In this document: positions 30,611 through 40,266 of the stretch, piece by piece
Layout of the letters: every line of letters begins with the position of its first letter
Position numbering within the stretch: the stretch's first letter is position 1
Translations under genes and position numbers: made by a program
Notes under the pieces: model-generated
The model's database searches: none
Told to the model about the DNA's origin: nothing
Seen by the model: only the letters and a program-made list of their open reading frames with translations
From: Bacilli bacterium
Lineage (GTDB): Bacteria; Bacillota_I; Bacilli_A; RFN20; CAG-826
Length of the DNA stretch: 64,000 nt
NCBI GenBank assembly: GCA_022653695.1
Contig: JALCSW010000004.1
Span: 45,020 to 109,019, forward strand
Direction: 5' to 3'

Positions 30611-33512
30611 GCTTGACGCCGTTATCGACCGCGTTGCCGGTGTAGGGCTTCTCTTTCGCGTCGGCTTTGTGGGCTTTCCCATAATCCCGGCGTTTCTTGC
30701 GAAGCTCCTTGGCCTCTTTGCTGCCCGAGTGGGCCAAGATGCGGAAGCTTCTCTTGATGGCGTAGGGGAGCATCCCCTTGACCTTGTCCTCCCCTTTCCG
30801 CATGTCGGTGTTCTCCGGCGTGTCGCGGACGAGATGGATGGCGTCGAACTGGCAGCGGGTCGTGCAGATCCCGCAGCCGATGCACTTATGGGGGTCGACG
30901 ACCGAGGCGCCGCAACCAAGGCAGCGGCCGGTCTCTTTCTTGACTTGCTCTTCCGTCAGGTCCTTGCGGACGTCGCGGAACGTTTTGGCTTCCTCGATCG
31001 CCTTGTCGACGGGGGCTTCCTGACGTCCGATGTCGTCGTAGGAAGGATAGGAGATGTCGTCTTTGTCGAGCGGGGTGAAGACATGGCGGCTGAGGCCGAC
31101 GGTGGCTTCGGCGCCCGGACGGACGTGGCGGGCCAAACTGTCCGCGACGAAGTGCCCGGCCGCGATGGCGTCTATCACGAACTTCGGGCCCGTGAAGACG
31201 TCGCCGCCGACGAAGATGTCGGGGTCGGCCGTCTGATAGGTGAGTTTGTCGGCGATCGGGTAATTGCCATGCCAGAACGTCACTTTGCTCCCGTCAAGGA
31301 GATGGCCCCATTCGATGGCTTGGCCGATCGCGAAGACGATCTGGTCGCACTTGACGGTCTTGGTGACCGCCTCGTCGTAAAGCGGGGAGAACCTCTTCGT
31401 GGCCGGGTCGATGGTGCGCGTGCATTTCTTGAGGACGATGCCCGTGACCTTGCCCTCTCCGTCCACGAGGACTTCTTTGGGCCCCCATTGGTTGGAGATG
31501 GTGATGCCTTCGGCGAGGGTTTCGGCGACCTCATCCCCGCTGGCGGGCATGGTTTCGGCGCTCTCGAGACAGTACATGCCGACGTTTTTCCCGCCGAGCC
31601 TCTTGGCGGTCTTGGCGCAGTCGACCGCGACGTTGCCGCCGCCGATGACGACCACGTCGCCGGTGAATTTCTCATTTTGATGTTCGTAGGAATGCAGCAG
31701 GTAGTCGACCGCGATGGCGGTGTTTTTGGCGTTGTCGTTCGGGACGTTGGGCCGGCGGCCCCCTTGGCATCCGATCGCGAGGTAAAAGGCCTTGTAGCCT
31801 TTTTTCTTAAGCTGGGGGATCGTCACGTCCTTTCCGACCTCGACCCCGCACTGGATGTCGACGCCCAAGGACTTGATGATGTCGATCTCGGCTTCGAGGA
31901 CGTCCTTTTCGAGCTTGAAACTCGGAATGCCGTACATCATCATGCCGCCCGGTTTCGCGTTCTTTTCGAAGACGGTCGGCTTGAAGCCCTGAAGGGCCAA
32001 GTAGTAGGCGGCGGAAAGCCCAGCCGGGCCGGCGCCGACGATGGCGATTTTCTCTTTGAAGCCGCCCACGAGGGAGGGGATGGCCTTCTTCGGGACGAAA
32101 CGGGTCTTGGAGTTGAGGTCGAAATCCGCGACGAACCTCTTGACCCCGTCGATGTTAACGGCGTGGTCGATGGTCCCCCGGGTGCAGGCCTCTTCGCAAC
32201 GCTTGTTGCAGACGCGGCCGCAGACGGCTGGGAACGGATTCTCTTTCTTGATCAAAGCGAGGGCTTCCTGATATTTGCCCTGATGGGCGAGCTTAAGGTA
32301 GCCTTGGACCGGGACGTGGGCCGGGCAGGCCGCCTTGCAAGGGGCGCTCCCGGACTCATAAGTGTCGCTCAGGCGCATGGTGTCGCGGTAATTCTCGTCC
32401 CAGGCGTATTTGCCCCATTTGTTGTTGTCGGGGAGCGGGGCCTGGGGGTATTCGACCGGCTTTCCGTCTTTGTGGCAGAGCTTTTGGCCGAGCTTGACGG
32501 CCCCGGCCGGGCACGATTCGACGCATAAGCCGCAAGCCACGCAGTTTTCCGGCGTGACTTTGGCGGTGTAGGCGGATTTGCTGAGATTCGGGGTGTTGAA
32601 GAGCATGGACGTCCTGAGGGCGTTGCAGATCTTCACGTCGCAGTTGCAGATATCGAAGATGTGCTCCGATCCGTCGATGTTGGTGATCTGGTGGACGAAG
32701 CCGTTGTCCTCGGCTTTCTGGATTATGTCGAGGGCCTTTTTCGGCGTGATGTAGTGGGCGCGGCCCGTTTCGACCGCGTAGTCGGCCATGTCGCCCATCT
32801 GAATGCACCAATCGTGCGGGTCGTCGATGCAGCCCTCATCCATTTTCTGCTTCGAATAGCGGCAGCTGCAAAGGCCGGCCGCGATGTGGCCCTTATATTT
32901 CTTCATCCAGTAGGAGATGTGCTCCAAGTCGACGGATTTCTGCTCCATCGGGATCGCTTTCTCGACCGGGATGACGTGCATGCCGATGCCGTCCCCTCCC
33001 GGGGGGACCATCTGCGTGATGCCGGCAAGCGGCATGAAGGTCATCCGCTCAAAGAAGGGGGCGACCACCGGGTTCTTGTCGATGCGCTCCGTGGTGGAGT
33101 TGAAGAGCTCGGCCGAACCGGGGACGAAGAAAGGAATGCGATAGCGTTTGATCTTCGGAAGATCGTCGAGCGGGGCGTCATGGCTGTAGCGATCGCCATA
33201 GTCGAATTCGATGATGCCGATCACCGCCATTTGCTCATACAGGTCATGCAAGGCCTTGGCATCGTAATCCGGGTTCAGCTTGATAAGCTGATCCAAAGTG
33301 TACCATTTGCGGAGTTTCATTTTGTTCAAAACGACCGCCATCTCATGGGTCAGGGTTTCCCGAAGGCCCCAGTATTCGGGATCCGTGCTCTTGAGGCCCA
33401 AAAGGTGATGCGGGACGATGTCCGTGATCTTCTTGCCCAGCTTAAGAATCTCTTTGTCGGGGTTCTTTTCCCCGTAGTACTTCGAGACGTACTTCTTGTT
33501 GATTTCTGACAT
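30603..33512 (-). CDS. Iron-sulfur flavoprotein, GltD-like NAD(P)-dependent oxidoreductase
   Basis: A 969-residue multidomain protein. Residues 1-310 are a domain of unknown type with a cysteine-rich region (GLCSCRYS, HDWCIQMGD, ICNCDVKIC). A ferredoxin-like 4Fe-4S motif, CVACGLCVESCP, starts at Cys324. A GltD-type helical Fer4_20 domain with CGRVCNKRCEEACTRG follows. The FAD-binding GAGPAGLSAAYYLALQG and an NAD(P)-binding GGGNVAVDCA come next. A second ferredoxin motif, HKCIGCGICTTRC, is at about 876-888. It resembles electron-bifurcating NfnB/GltD-like or dihydropyrimidine dehydrogenase-like modules. The partner and substrate are unknown. AGGAG lies eight bases before the ATG. Coupling to hypA suggests a link to hydrogenase or nickel metabolism. 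Confidence 0.88.
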   Translation of the reverse strand: MSEINKKYVSKYYGEKNPDKEILKLGKKITDIVPHHLLGLKSTDPEYWGLRETLTHEMAVVLNKMKLRKWYTLDQLIKLNPDYDAKALHDLYEQMAVIGIIEFDYGDRYSHDAPLDDLPKIKRYRIPFFVPGSAELFNSTTERIDKNPVVAPFFERMTFMPLAGITQMVPPGGDGIGMHVIPVEKAIPMEQKSVDLEHISYWMKKYKGHIAAGLCSCRYSKQKMDEGCIDDPHDWCIQMGDMADYAVETGRAHYITPKKALDIIQKAEDNGFVHQITNIDGSEHIFDICNCDVKICNALRTSMLFNTPNLSKSAYTAKVTPENCVACGLCVESCPAGAVKLGQKLCHKDGKPVEYPQAPLPDNNKWGKYAWDENYRDTMRLSDTYESGSAPCKAACPAHVPVQGYLKLAHQGKYQEALALIKKENPFPAVCGRVCNKRCEEACTRGTIDHAVNIDGVKRFVADFDLNSKTRFVPKKAIPSLVGGFKEKIAIVGAGPAGLSAAYYLALQGFKPTVFEKNAKPGGMMMYGIPSFKLEKDVLEAEIDIIKSLGVDIQCGVEVGKDVTIPQLKKKGYKAFYLAIGCQGGRRPNVPNDNAKNTAIAVDYLLHSYEHQNEKFTGDVVVIGGGNVAVDCAKTAKRLGGKNVGMYCLESAETMPASGDEVAETLAEGITISNQWGPKEVLVDGEGKVTGIVLKKCTRTIDPATKRFSPLYDEAVTKTVKCDQIVFAIGQAIEWGHLLDGSKVTFWHGNYPIADKLTYQTADPDIFVGGDVFTGPKFVIDAIAAGHFVADSLARHVRPGAEATVGLSRHVFTPLDKDDISYPSYDDIGRQEAPVDKAIEEAKTFRDVRKDLTEEQVKKETGRCLGCGASVVDPHKCIGCGICTTRCQFDAIHLVRDTPENTDMRKGEDKVKGMLPYAIKRSFRILAHSGSKEAKELRKKRRDYGKAHKADAKEKPYTGNAVDNGVKHA

Positions 33513-33708
33513 TTCGCGTTCTCCTGTCCCGTTAGGTCCGAAAAAGCGTTTTTCCGTTTGTCTTTTCGCCCTTAACGTTCTTATTTTCGTCCAATGCGCG
33601 AGCAAGAAGCAAGGTATTTCCGAAGCGATCTTTTTCTATAAAAAGAAAAAGTCTCGAAAGTGAAGGCCGATTAATCCATACTGGAACATGACAAAGAGGT
33701 ATCTGAAA

Positions 33709-35619
33709 ATGGAAAAGAAAGCTGTTCGCGTTCAAGATGACTTGTACCACGCGGTGAATGATGAGTGGCTGGCCACGGCCAAAATCCCCGACGATCTGCC
33801 ATGCTGCGGCGGATTCAGCGATTTGGCCATCGGCGTCGAAAAGACCATGATGGATGACTTCAAAGCCATGGCGGAAGGCGGGAAAGCCATTCCCGACGCT
33901 TACATGGAAAAGGCCGTCGCCCTCTTTAAGAAAGGCCGCGACGTCGCTAGGCGGAACGCCGAAGGCATCAAGCCGCTCCTTCCGGAGTTGGCGAAGATCG
34001 ACGCCCTTCGCGACATCGCCGACATGAACGCCAAACTGCCCGCCCTCGTCATCGATGACAATCCGCTCCCCTTCCAGCTTGGCGTCGACACCAACATGAA
34101 GGACACGCTTCATCACGCGTGCATCCTCGTCGGACCCCGCGCCTTGTTGCCGGACACCACCTATTACGGCGCCCCGCAGCTGAAGGCCCAAAAAGACGCC
34201 CTCATAGGCGTGCTCACCGCGGAATTCATGAAGTTGCTCTCGTTCACCCCCCTTCCCCTCGAGAAGCACAAGCAATACGTCGACGACGCTTTCGCGTTCG
34301 ACGCCATCGTGGCCACTTTGGTCAAGAGCCAACAGGAGTGGAGCGAATACACGAAATGCTATAACCCGATGAAGAGCGAGGAAGCCATCGCGGCCCTTAA
34401 GCCGCTTGATTTTGGCAACCTTCTGAGCAACGTCTTCGGGAAAATACCGGACGAGGTCATCGTCTACGAGCCACGCTTCCTCAAAGGCTTTTCGACCCTT
34501 TTCAACGAGAAGAACTTCCCGATGTACAAGCATTGGGCTTATCTCAAGGCCCTCATGAGCGGTTGCGCCTTCCTTAGCGAGGAGCTCCGAACCATCGCCA
34601 ACACCTATAGCCGCACGATTTCCGGGCAAGCGGTTGACGCCTCGATCGAAAAGCAGGCGTATCGGAACGCCGGGAACGCCTTCAGCGAGCCGGTCGGCCT
34701 TTATTATGGCCGCACCTACTTCGGCGAGGAGGCCAAGAAAGACGTCGTGAAGATCGTCGAGGAAATCATCGCCACCTATGAGAAACGGATGGCCAAAAAC
34801 GACTTCCTTTCCCCCGCCACGAAAGAGAAGGCGATCTTGAAACTGAGCAAGATCGTCATCAAGATGGGCTACCCCGACAAATGCCAGCCGCTTTACGATA
34901 AACTGACGGTGGACGAAGACGCCTCTTTCTACGAGGCCGTGTGCGCGATTTCCCGTCAGAAGAACCTCGACGCCTTCGGAAAGCTCTATAAGGACGTCGA
35001 CCGTTCCGAGTGGGTCATGCCGGGCCATATGGTGAACGCCTGCTACGACCCGATGAAGAACGACATCACCTTCCCGGCCGCGATTTTGCAGGCCCCTTTC
35101 TATTCGCTTAAGCAGACCCGCAGCGAGAACCTTGGCGGCATCGGTTCCGTCATCGGCCACGAAATCAGCCACGCCTTCGACAACAACGGGGCCCAGTGCG
35201 ACGAGAACGGCAACCTCAGCAATTGGTGGACGCCGGAGGACTTCAAGTCCTTTCAGGCGAAGACCGAGGCCATGGTGAAGGAATTCGATGGCATTCCCTT
35301 CGCCGGCGGCAAGATGAACGGTGCCTTTGTCGTGAGCGAGAACATCGCCGATAACGGCGGCATGGCGGTCACGCTTGACATGATGAGCCGCCTTAAGGGG
35401 GCCGACTATAAGGAATACTTCCTCAATTGGGGGCGCATCTGGTGCCAAAAAGCCCGCCCGCAGTATCAGCAGCTTCTCCTTTCGATCGACGTCCATTCCC
35501 CGGCCGAGCTTCGGGCGAACATGCAACCGCGCAATTTCGCGGAATGGTACAGGACCTTCGACGTGAAACCGACCGACAAGATGTATCTTGCCCCCGAGAG
35601 CCGCGTCGACCTTTGGTAA
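33709..35619 (+). CDS. M13 family zinc endopeptidase (PepO/neprilysin-like)
   Basis: A 636-residue peptidase. HEISH is at residues 484-488, and SENIADNGG supplies the third zinc ligand and the catalytic aspartate region. The NAFY-type element of the family is replaced by MVNACYDPMKNDITFPAAILQ. No signal peptide is present, as in lactococcal PepO, so it is cytosolic and degrades oligopeptides. The start at 33709 has GAGG nine bases upstream. An ATG at 33688 lies only five bases from a CATACT that could be the -10, so it is probably not transcribed. Divergent from the large flavoprotein, with its own terminator. Confidence 0.92.
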   Translation: MEKKAVRVQDDLYHAVNDEWLATAKIPDDLPCCGGFSDLAIGVEKTMMDDFKAMAEGGKAIPDAYMEKAVALFKKGRDVARRNAEGIKPLLPELAKIDALRDIADMNAKLPALVIDDNPLPFQLGVDTNMKDTLHHACILVGPRALLPDTTYYGAPQLKAQKDALIGVLTAEFMKLLSFTPLPLEKHKQYVDDAFAFDAIVATLVKSQQEWSEYTKCYNPMKSEEAIAALKPLDFGNLLSNVFGKIPDEVIVYEPRFLKGFSTLFNEKNFPMYKHWAYLKALMSGCAFLSEELRTIANTYSRTISGQAVDASIEKQAYRNAGNAFSEPVGLYYGRTYFGEEAKKDVVKIVEEIIATYEKRMAKNDFLSPATKEKAILKLSKIVIKMGYPDKCQPLYDKLTVDEDASFYEAVCAISRQKNLDAFGKLYKDVDRSEWVMPGHMVNACYDPMKNDITFPAAILQAPFYSLKQTRSENLGGIGSVIGHEISHAFDNNGAQCDENGNLSNWWTPEDFKSFQAKTEAMVKEFDGIPFAGGKMNGAFVVSENIADNGGMAVTLDMMSRLKGADYKEYFLNWGRIWCQKARPQYQQLLLSIDVHSPAELRANMQPRNFAEWYRTFDVKPTDKMYLAPESRVDLW

Positions 35620-35635
35620 AACCACGCTTTCCGAT

Positions 35636-35674
35636 AAAGAGACCCTCCAGTTATAGGAGAGGCTCTTTGTTTTT
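35636..35674 (+). terminator. Intrinsic terminator of the M13 peptidase gene
   Basis: A 13-position stem (35636-35648 with 35656-35668) containing two mismatches, followed by TGTTTTTC. Confidence 0.75.
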
Positions 35675-35852
35675 CATCGTTGGGCGGCTTGTCTGCCGCT
35701 CTTTCGCCATTCCTGCCCATTTGAGTTGATGACCCTTTGAAGCCGAGGCCGACGACGCTTTGGTTGATAGCGGAAACGGTAAAAGTAAAAGCGGCATATC
35801 AGCGGCAGGCATGGGTTAAGGAGAAAGGGAAGGACAAAAAAACATCATCGTT

Positions 35853-38800
35853 TTGGCGAAGACGGCAAGAGCGGAAAAACGTTTTGCCGCCTTTTGGGTT
35901 CCGCTTTTCTCTTTCAAAGATCGCTTTGATTTCATTTACTATGACCTCTCGACTTTTAATCGCAATAGAACGAGCGGGTATGTGGGCGGGACGCCTTTTC
36001 GCCTCGATTCATGGAAGACGGTCTTCCGTTGGCGGAAAAGCTTCGGCCTTTGGATAAAGCCATCAGGCGAATTCGGCGACAAGGAAAACCTCTTGTCTTT
36101 CGAAAGGTACTTCACTGATGTCAACAGCGATTTGTTGTCTGACCTCTACCTCGATTCCACGGGAAGGGTTTGCTATGCCTCTAACGGATCCTCTTCCCCG
36201 AAACTGATCAGCGGAAAGTTGCTTCTTGGGCAGTGGAATTATGTGGCCATTCTAATCGAGCATGGTTTTGAACGAAACACCAACCAAGTTTCCGTTTCGG
36301 TTAACGGAGCGAAGGCGGCGACCTGCCAAATCGATGAGAGCGTTTTTGACATCAATCGGATTATAGTTTCGCGTCAATACATTCACGCTTCCTCATCCAG
36401 TTCAGACAGTGGGGCGTTCCAGGACATTAACGTTCTGAAAATGCCTTTTGAAATCGCGATGATCTCGGGAGGGATAAAAGACTTCACCGACGAGAAGAAC
36501 GCAGTCATCTACAGCGAAGGGAAAAGATACTTGGTTTCTGAAAAACCGGTGCAACGTTCCAAGGGCGTCATTTACTATAGTCAGCCAGTTTATAGCGGAT
36601 TTGATGTCATATCGCTAAACGGGAGTTTGGAATCCACGGACGGAATCAGGCCTTCTGAAATCATCGCGACCGCCCCTAACTGCAAAGTCGACAAAGCCCG
36701 AATTTTCAAGTTTGATAAGGAGACCGGCCGTCACGTATACGGAAGCTACTCCGCTGTGAGAAACCTCGATCCCGGGCAAAAGCAATGTCTGGCCTACGAT
36801 TTGCCGCTTGGCCATCAGGGAACAACGACGATTCGCTTCAAACTTGACGGTGATCGCCTGGGAGAAAGGTGCTTATTGGCTTTCTGGAAGTCCGGCGATG
36901 AAGCTTTGGGCGTTTACGTCATAAACAACCAATGCTACATGAAAATCGGCGACAGTTACACCGGATTTGGGGGCAACGTGCCGGCAAACGTTTGGCATAC
37001 TTTGGTTATCGCCTATGATGCCACGGGATTATCCATCGGGATTGACGGCAATGAGAGCTTCTTCGCCTTCACAATCGATTTGACGGGAGCCAGAGCATAC
37101 GTTGGCGTTTCCAAGAAAGGGGCGACCGATTATCTAAACGGAACGGTCGAGATGCTTGCCTTTGCTAAGGAGAAACTCGCGAAAACGAAGACGGATTCGA
37201 TCGTCTCGGAAGGCGCACCCATCATAAACCGCGATATCATCGACTCGCTCGGAAGGGTTTCCGGAAAAAAGATCTCCGCTTTCGGGAAAGAATTCGAGAC
37301 GAAATACGATTACGACAAACTAAGGGTCGCCAAAGAGACGATTCTAGGCAACGAGACGTTCGCCTATGCCTACGATGCCGAAAGCAACCCCGTCTCCATC
37401 ACCGATGAAAAAGGGGCTAGACGCGAATTCGCCTATGACCAACTTGGCAGGCTTACCGAGGACAGTGACGGAGACGGAGGATCGACCTCTTATTCCTATG
37501 ATCTTAACGGGAATATCCTTTCATCTGTCAAGAAAATCGGAAGCGAGATCGCCCAAAGCCTCAGGTATGAATACGACAGCGTCGTCAAGGACCGGCTGTT
37601 GCGTGTCGTTGACTCGTCTTCTGATGCCGTTTTGAGAAGATTCTCCTACGACGGCAACTATAAAGGAAATCCGACTTCGATGACCATCAAGGGCGTTGAA
37701 AGGAACCTTGGCTGGTCTGCGAGAAGACTCGTGAGCGTTGGTGACGACATTCATTATTCTTACGACGAAAACGGCATTCGCGTTCTTAAATCATCTGGGT
37801 CTAACACATGCTCGTTTGTTTTGGAGGGGACGAATGTCGTTTCCATGACCGAGAGAACCCCAAGTAAGGCCGTTCGGTTGGACTTTACGTATGACCCTAA
37901 CGGATTGGTTTTGGGGGTTACCTCAGGTGAAGACGAATACTTCTATGTCAAGGATATCGAAGGCAGGATCCTAGGTCTTATTGACAAAAACGGCAATTAT
38001 GTCGTGAAGTACAAATACGACGCCTGGGGCGTTCCGCAAAAGACGGTTCTTGTCTCATGCGACGTCGCCGAGTTCAACCCGTTTCTGTACAAAGGGTATT
38101 TCTATGATGAGGAAACGGGATTCTACTATCTGAAGTCGCGATATTACAATCCGACCCTGCGGAGGTTTATCAACGCCGACGGCATGGCGAAGATAGATCA
38201 GAACTCGCTTACCAAAATAAACCTTTATTCTTATTGCGGCGATAGCCCGATTGAAGGTTACGATCCTGACGGAAGCTGGGATTGGTGCAAGTTCGGGAAA
38301 GTAGCTTTAATCGGACTCGTTTGCGTTGTTGCCGTTGCCGTGATGGCTGCCGTAGCACCAGCGGCGACTCCCGTTTTGGTTGGCGCAGCGATAGGCTTTG
38401 TGTCAAATGGGGTTGTCTCGGTCGTTAGTCAACTTGCATCAAGCGGGAAAATTGATGGTTGGCAAGTGTTCACTGATGCGTTTATAGGGGCAGCAGGAGG
38501 TGCTTTTGGCTCTGCAGGTTTAGGAATGGGCGCCACGATTATCGGAAACGGTATTATCGGTTTCGTTTCAAGCGCTGCTTCTGACTGGGTAGCTGATAGG
38601 CCGTTCGATTTGCCAGCTGCGGCTTTGAACTTAGGCCTTGGCTGTGCTTTTGGCGCATTCAGTTATTCAAAAGGCCAAGAATCCCTTTATGGTCTGGCAA
38701 AATCGTGTAAGTCCACTATTGAAGGAATTTCGGAAAGAAACGGAAGTTGGGTAAAAGGCCTTACTAAAATCTTTGCGAACAGACTACATAAAACAGCAAT

Positions 38801-38909
38801 CAGTTTGCTGAAAAGCATTTTGCATGACGCCGGGCCAAACTTTATTGTTAATTGTTTGTTGAATGGGGCAGGGTTAACCATTAAGGCTTCCGTATGGGGA
38901 GATATATAA
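35853..38909 (+). CDS. Rhs-repeat protein with LamG-like N-terminus and variable C-terminus, probably 5'-truncated
   Basis: An open frame of 1018 codons from a TTG without a nearby ribosome-binding site. No ATG start or signal peptide exists, so the 5' end of a larger Rhs gene may be lost. Residues 50-440 contain two LamG/concanavalin-like stretches (FGLWIKPSG, GQWNYVAILIEHG; later TTTIRFKLDGD, VPANVWHTLVIAYD). Residues about 470-750 carry YD/Rhs repeats (YAYDAESNPVSITDEKG, FAYDQLGRLTE). The Rhs core signature is YYLKSRYYNPTLRRFINADG. The last 230 residues are variable and hydrophobic, with membrane-spanning stretches near 815-850. Such C-termini are typically toxins. The region looks AT-richer than its surroundings, consistent with transfer. 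Confidence 0.8.
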   Translation: MAKTARAEKRFAAFWVPLFSFKDRFDFIYYDLSTFNRNRTSGYVGGTPFRLDSWKTVFRWRKSFGLWIKPSGEFGDKENLLSFERYFTDVNSDLLSDLYLDSTGRVCYASNGSSSPKLISGKLLLGQWNYVAILIEHGFERNTNQVSVSVNGAKAATCQIDESVFDINRIIVSRQYIHASSSSSDSGAFQDINVLKMPFEIAMISGGIKDFTDEKNAVIYSEGKRYLVSEKPVQRSKGVIYYSQPVYSGFDVISLNGSLESTDGIRPSEIIATAPNCKVDKARIFKFDKETGRHVYGSYSAVRNLDPGQKQCLAYDLPLGHQGTTTIRFKLDGDRLGERCLLAFWKSGDEALGVYVINNQCYMKIGDSYTGFGGNVPANVWHTLVIAYDATGLSIGIDGNESFFAFTIDLTGARAYVGVSKKGATDYLNGTVEMLAFAKEKLAKTKTDSIVSEGAPIINRDIIDSLGRVSGKKISAFGKEFETKYDYDKLRVAKETILGNETFAYAYDAESNPVSITDEKGARREFAYDQLGRLTEDSDGDGGSTSYSYDLNGNILSSVKKIGSEIAQSLRYEYDSVVKDRLLRVVDSSSDAVLRRFSYDGNYKGNPTSMTIKGVERNLGWSARRLVSVGDDIHYSYDENGIRVLKSSGSNTCSFVLEGTNVVSMTERTPSKAVRLDFTYDPNGLVLGVTSGEDEYFYVKDIEGRILGLIDKNGNYVVKYKYDAWGVPQKTVLVSCDVAEFNPFLYKGYFYDEETGFYYLKSRYYNPTLRRFINADGMAKIDQNSLTKINLYSYCGDSPIEGYDPDGSWDWCKFGKVALIGLVCVVAVAVMAAVAPAATPVLVGAAIGFVSNGVVSVVSQLASSGKIDGWQVFTDAFIGAAGGAFGSAGLGMGATIIGNGIIGFVSSAASDWVADRPFDLPAAALNLGLGCAFGAFSYSKGQESLYGLAKSCKSTIEGISERNGSWVKGLTKIFANRLHKTAISLLKSILHDAGPNFIVNCLLNGAGLTIKASVWGDI

Positions 38910-38957
38910 GATAGACGCAAAATTATACATTAGTAACTGTCTTTTGCTTTCGATGCG

Positions 38958-39001
38958 ATATGGAACGTTCTTTCCATTTTGGCAGAACGTTCCATATTTT
39001 G
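38958..39001 (+). terminator. Intrinsic terminator after the Rhs gene
   Basis: A perfect 14-base-pair stem (38958-38971 with 38984-38997, arms ATATGGAACGTTCT) around a 12-base loop, followed by TTTT. Part of the arm sequence (ACGTTCC) recurs upstream of the second membrane-protein copy at 40225, a trace of the duplication. Confidence 0.8.
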
Positions 39002-39012
39002 GAAAACAAGAG

Positions 39013-39021
39013 TGTTAAAAT
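39013..39021 (+). promoter_or_regulatory. Extended -10 of membrane-protein copy 1
   Basis: TGTTAAAAT (TG 39013-39014, TAAAAT 39016-39021), eight bases before the ATG at 39030. The same arrangement is conserved in copy 2. No Shine-Dalgarno sequence is present, which predicts a leaderless mRNA. Confidence 0.5.
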
Positions 39022-39029
39022 GAAATAAA

Positions 39030-39979
39030 ATGAAAAACATATCTTCCTTTTTGGTCGTTCCAACCACCGTTCTTGTCTCTTCGCTTTTTTTGTGGCTACT
39101 CCGAAGGTATGTCCATTTCAAGCCGTTAAACGGAACCAACGTGCTTCGCCAGCCGCGTATTTTGCTTTGGTTGGGCATTGTGCTTATTATAGAGTTTCTT
39201 GCGTTCCAGATTTGGATCGTCTTCTTCCAGTTCGATCAGCTTCCTTATGCGATTTTTCCTGCCTTTTTCACGCTTCTCGGTGTTTCGTTTGTTCTGTTTT
39301 ACTTCAACTGGGAAATCGTCGTCAAACCAGACGGATTCGTCTTCAGAAACTCGTTGAGGATTAAGAGGGAATACCGATTCTTCGATGTCACGGTAGAGGA
39401 AAGCTCCTATCGAACGTGTTGCGAACTGGTTGTCAGAAAAAGATCCAACGATAGAAGAATATGTGCAATTTCCGATTGTTTCATGGACAATTACGAAGCG
39501 TTCGGGCGCGCTTATAGGGCCTATCTGAAAGAAAAAGGGATAACCATAAAGGCGAAGAACTCCGATACCGTTAGGCGGTCGGGGGCTTTGTGCGTCATGA
39601 TCGTGCTTCTGTGCGCGTCGCTCTCCGGCATGCTGGTATGGATGACGTTCTCTTTCAAGCCGAGGGTGTGGTTGAGACCTTCATCGCCTTCCCTCTGCCC
39701 TTCGTCGCCATTTGGTGGGTCTTGAACTACGTTAACTGGAGGGTCGAGTTAAAACCGGATGGGTTTGTCTTCCGGAATTCCCTGAGGGTCGAAAAGGAAT
39801 ATCGCTTTTCAAGCGTCGTTGTCTCCGTCAATAAAAGTGAATGGGTCGTCGCCAGAGTTAGGGGAAGCGGGAAAAGAATTTGCTCGGTGCTCCCTTCGCA
39901 AAGGAACCAGATGGCCTTGCTTAAAGCGTACAAGGCATATCTCCAAAGGCATAATTCCTTGTTAAGGATACCAAGATGA
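39030..39979 (+). pseudogene. Frameshifted copy of the duplicated membrane protein
   Basis: This is a paralogue of the intact gene at 40267-41217. The first 215 codons run in one frame to about 39675. Compared with copy 2, one base is missing in the stretch after GAGGGTGTGGTTGA (near 39675). The remaining ~100 codons (membrane segment, NWRVELKPDGFVFRNSLRVEKEYRF, LLKAYKAYLQR) continue in another frame to 39979. The upstream frame ends in unrelated residues at 39725. The protein is therefore broken unless the sequence has an error or a programmed shift occurs. A start-proximal promoter is preserved. Confidence 0.8.
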
Positions 39980-40249
39980 ATCGATAATTATTCTGTTAAA
40001 ATTATAAAGCGCGGTTGCTGAATTGGTTGTTTTTGTGGTGGCTGTCGCAACGTTTTTGGCGTAGCGGTGGCTAAGTTTGTTTTTGGGATTTATTGGTTTG
40101 CAAGCATGAATAACGTTCGCGGGCCAACGGATACCATAATTCTGTTTTATGTTCGGCAGCCGCCTTTGTAGTGAAGCCACCTGACCATTCGTGGGAACTG
40201 GGTGGCGTTTTGCCGTTTGGCATGACGTTCCTTTTTTTGAAAACAAGAG
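39980..40249. other. Intergenic spacer between the two membrane-protein copies
   Basis: No gene is supported on either strand. Open frames on the minus strand here are shadows that run through the start of copy 2. The last 40 bases before copy 2 repeat the sequence before copy 1, marking the duplication boundary at about 40225-40240. Confidence 0.5.
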
Positions 40250-40258
40250 TGTTAAAAT
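40250..40258 (+). promoter_or_regulatory. Extended -10 of membrane-protein copy 2
   Basis: TGTTAAAAT (TG 40250-40251, TAAAAT 40253-40258), eight bases before the ATG at 40267, with no Shine-Dalgarno sequence. It is conserved from copy 1 despite divergence of the surrounding sequence. Confidence 0.5.
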
Positions 40259-40266
40259 AAAACAAA

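Noticed and set aside
30594..32528. A 644-codon plus-strand open frame
   Set aside because: It is fully antisense to the 969-residue flavoprotein. It reads as low-diversity Gly/Asp/Val sequence with no family motif, a result of high GC codon use.
33532..35625. A 697-codon minus-strand open frame
   Set aside because: It lies antisense to the M13 peptidase, which has clear catalytic motifs; the antisense frame has none.
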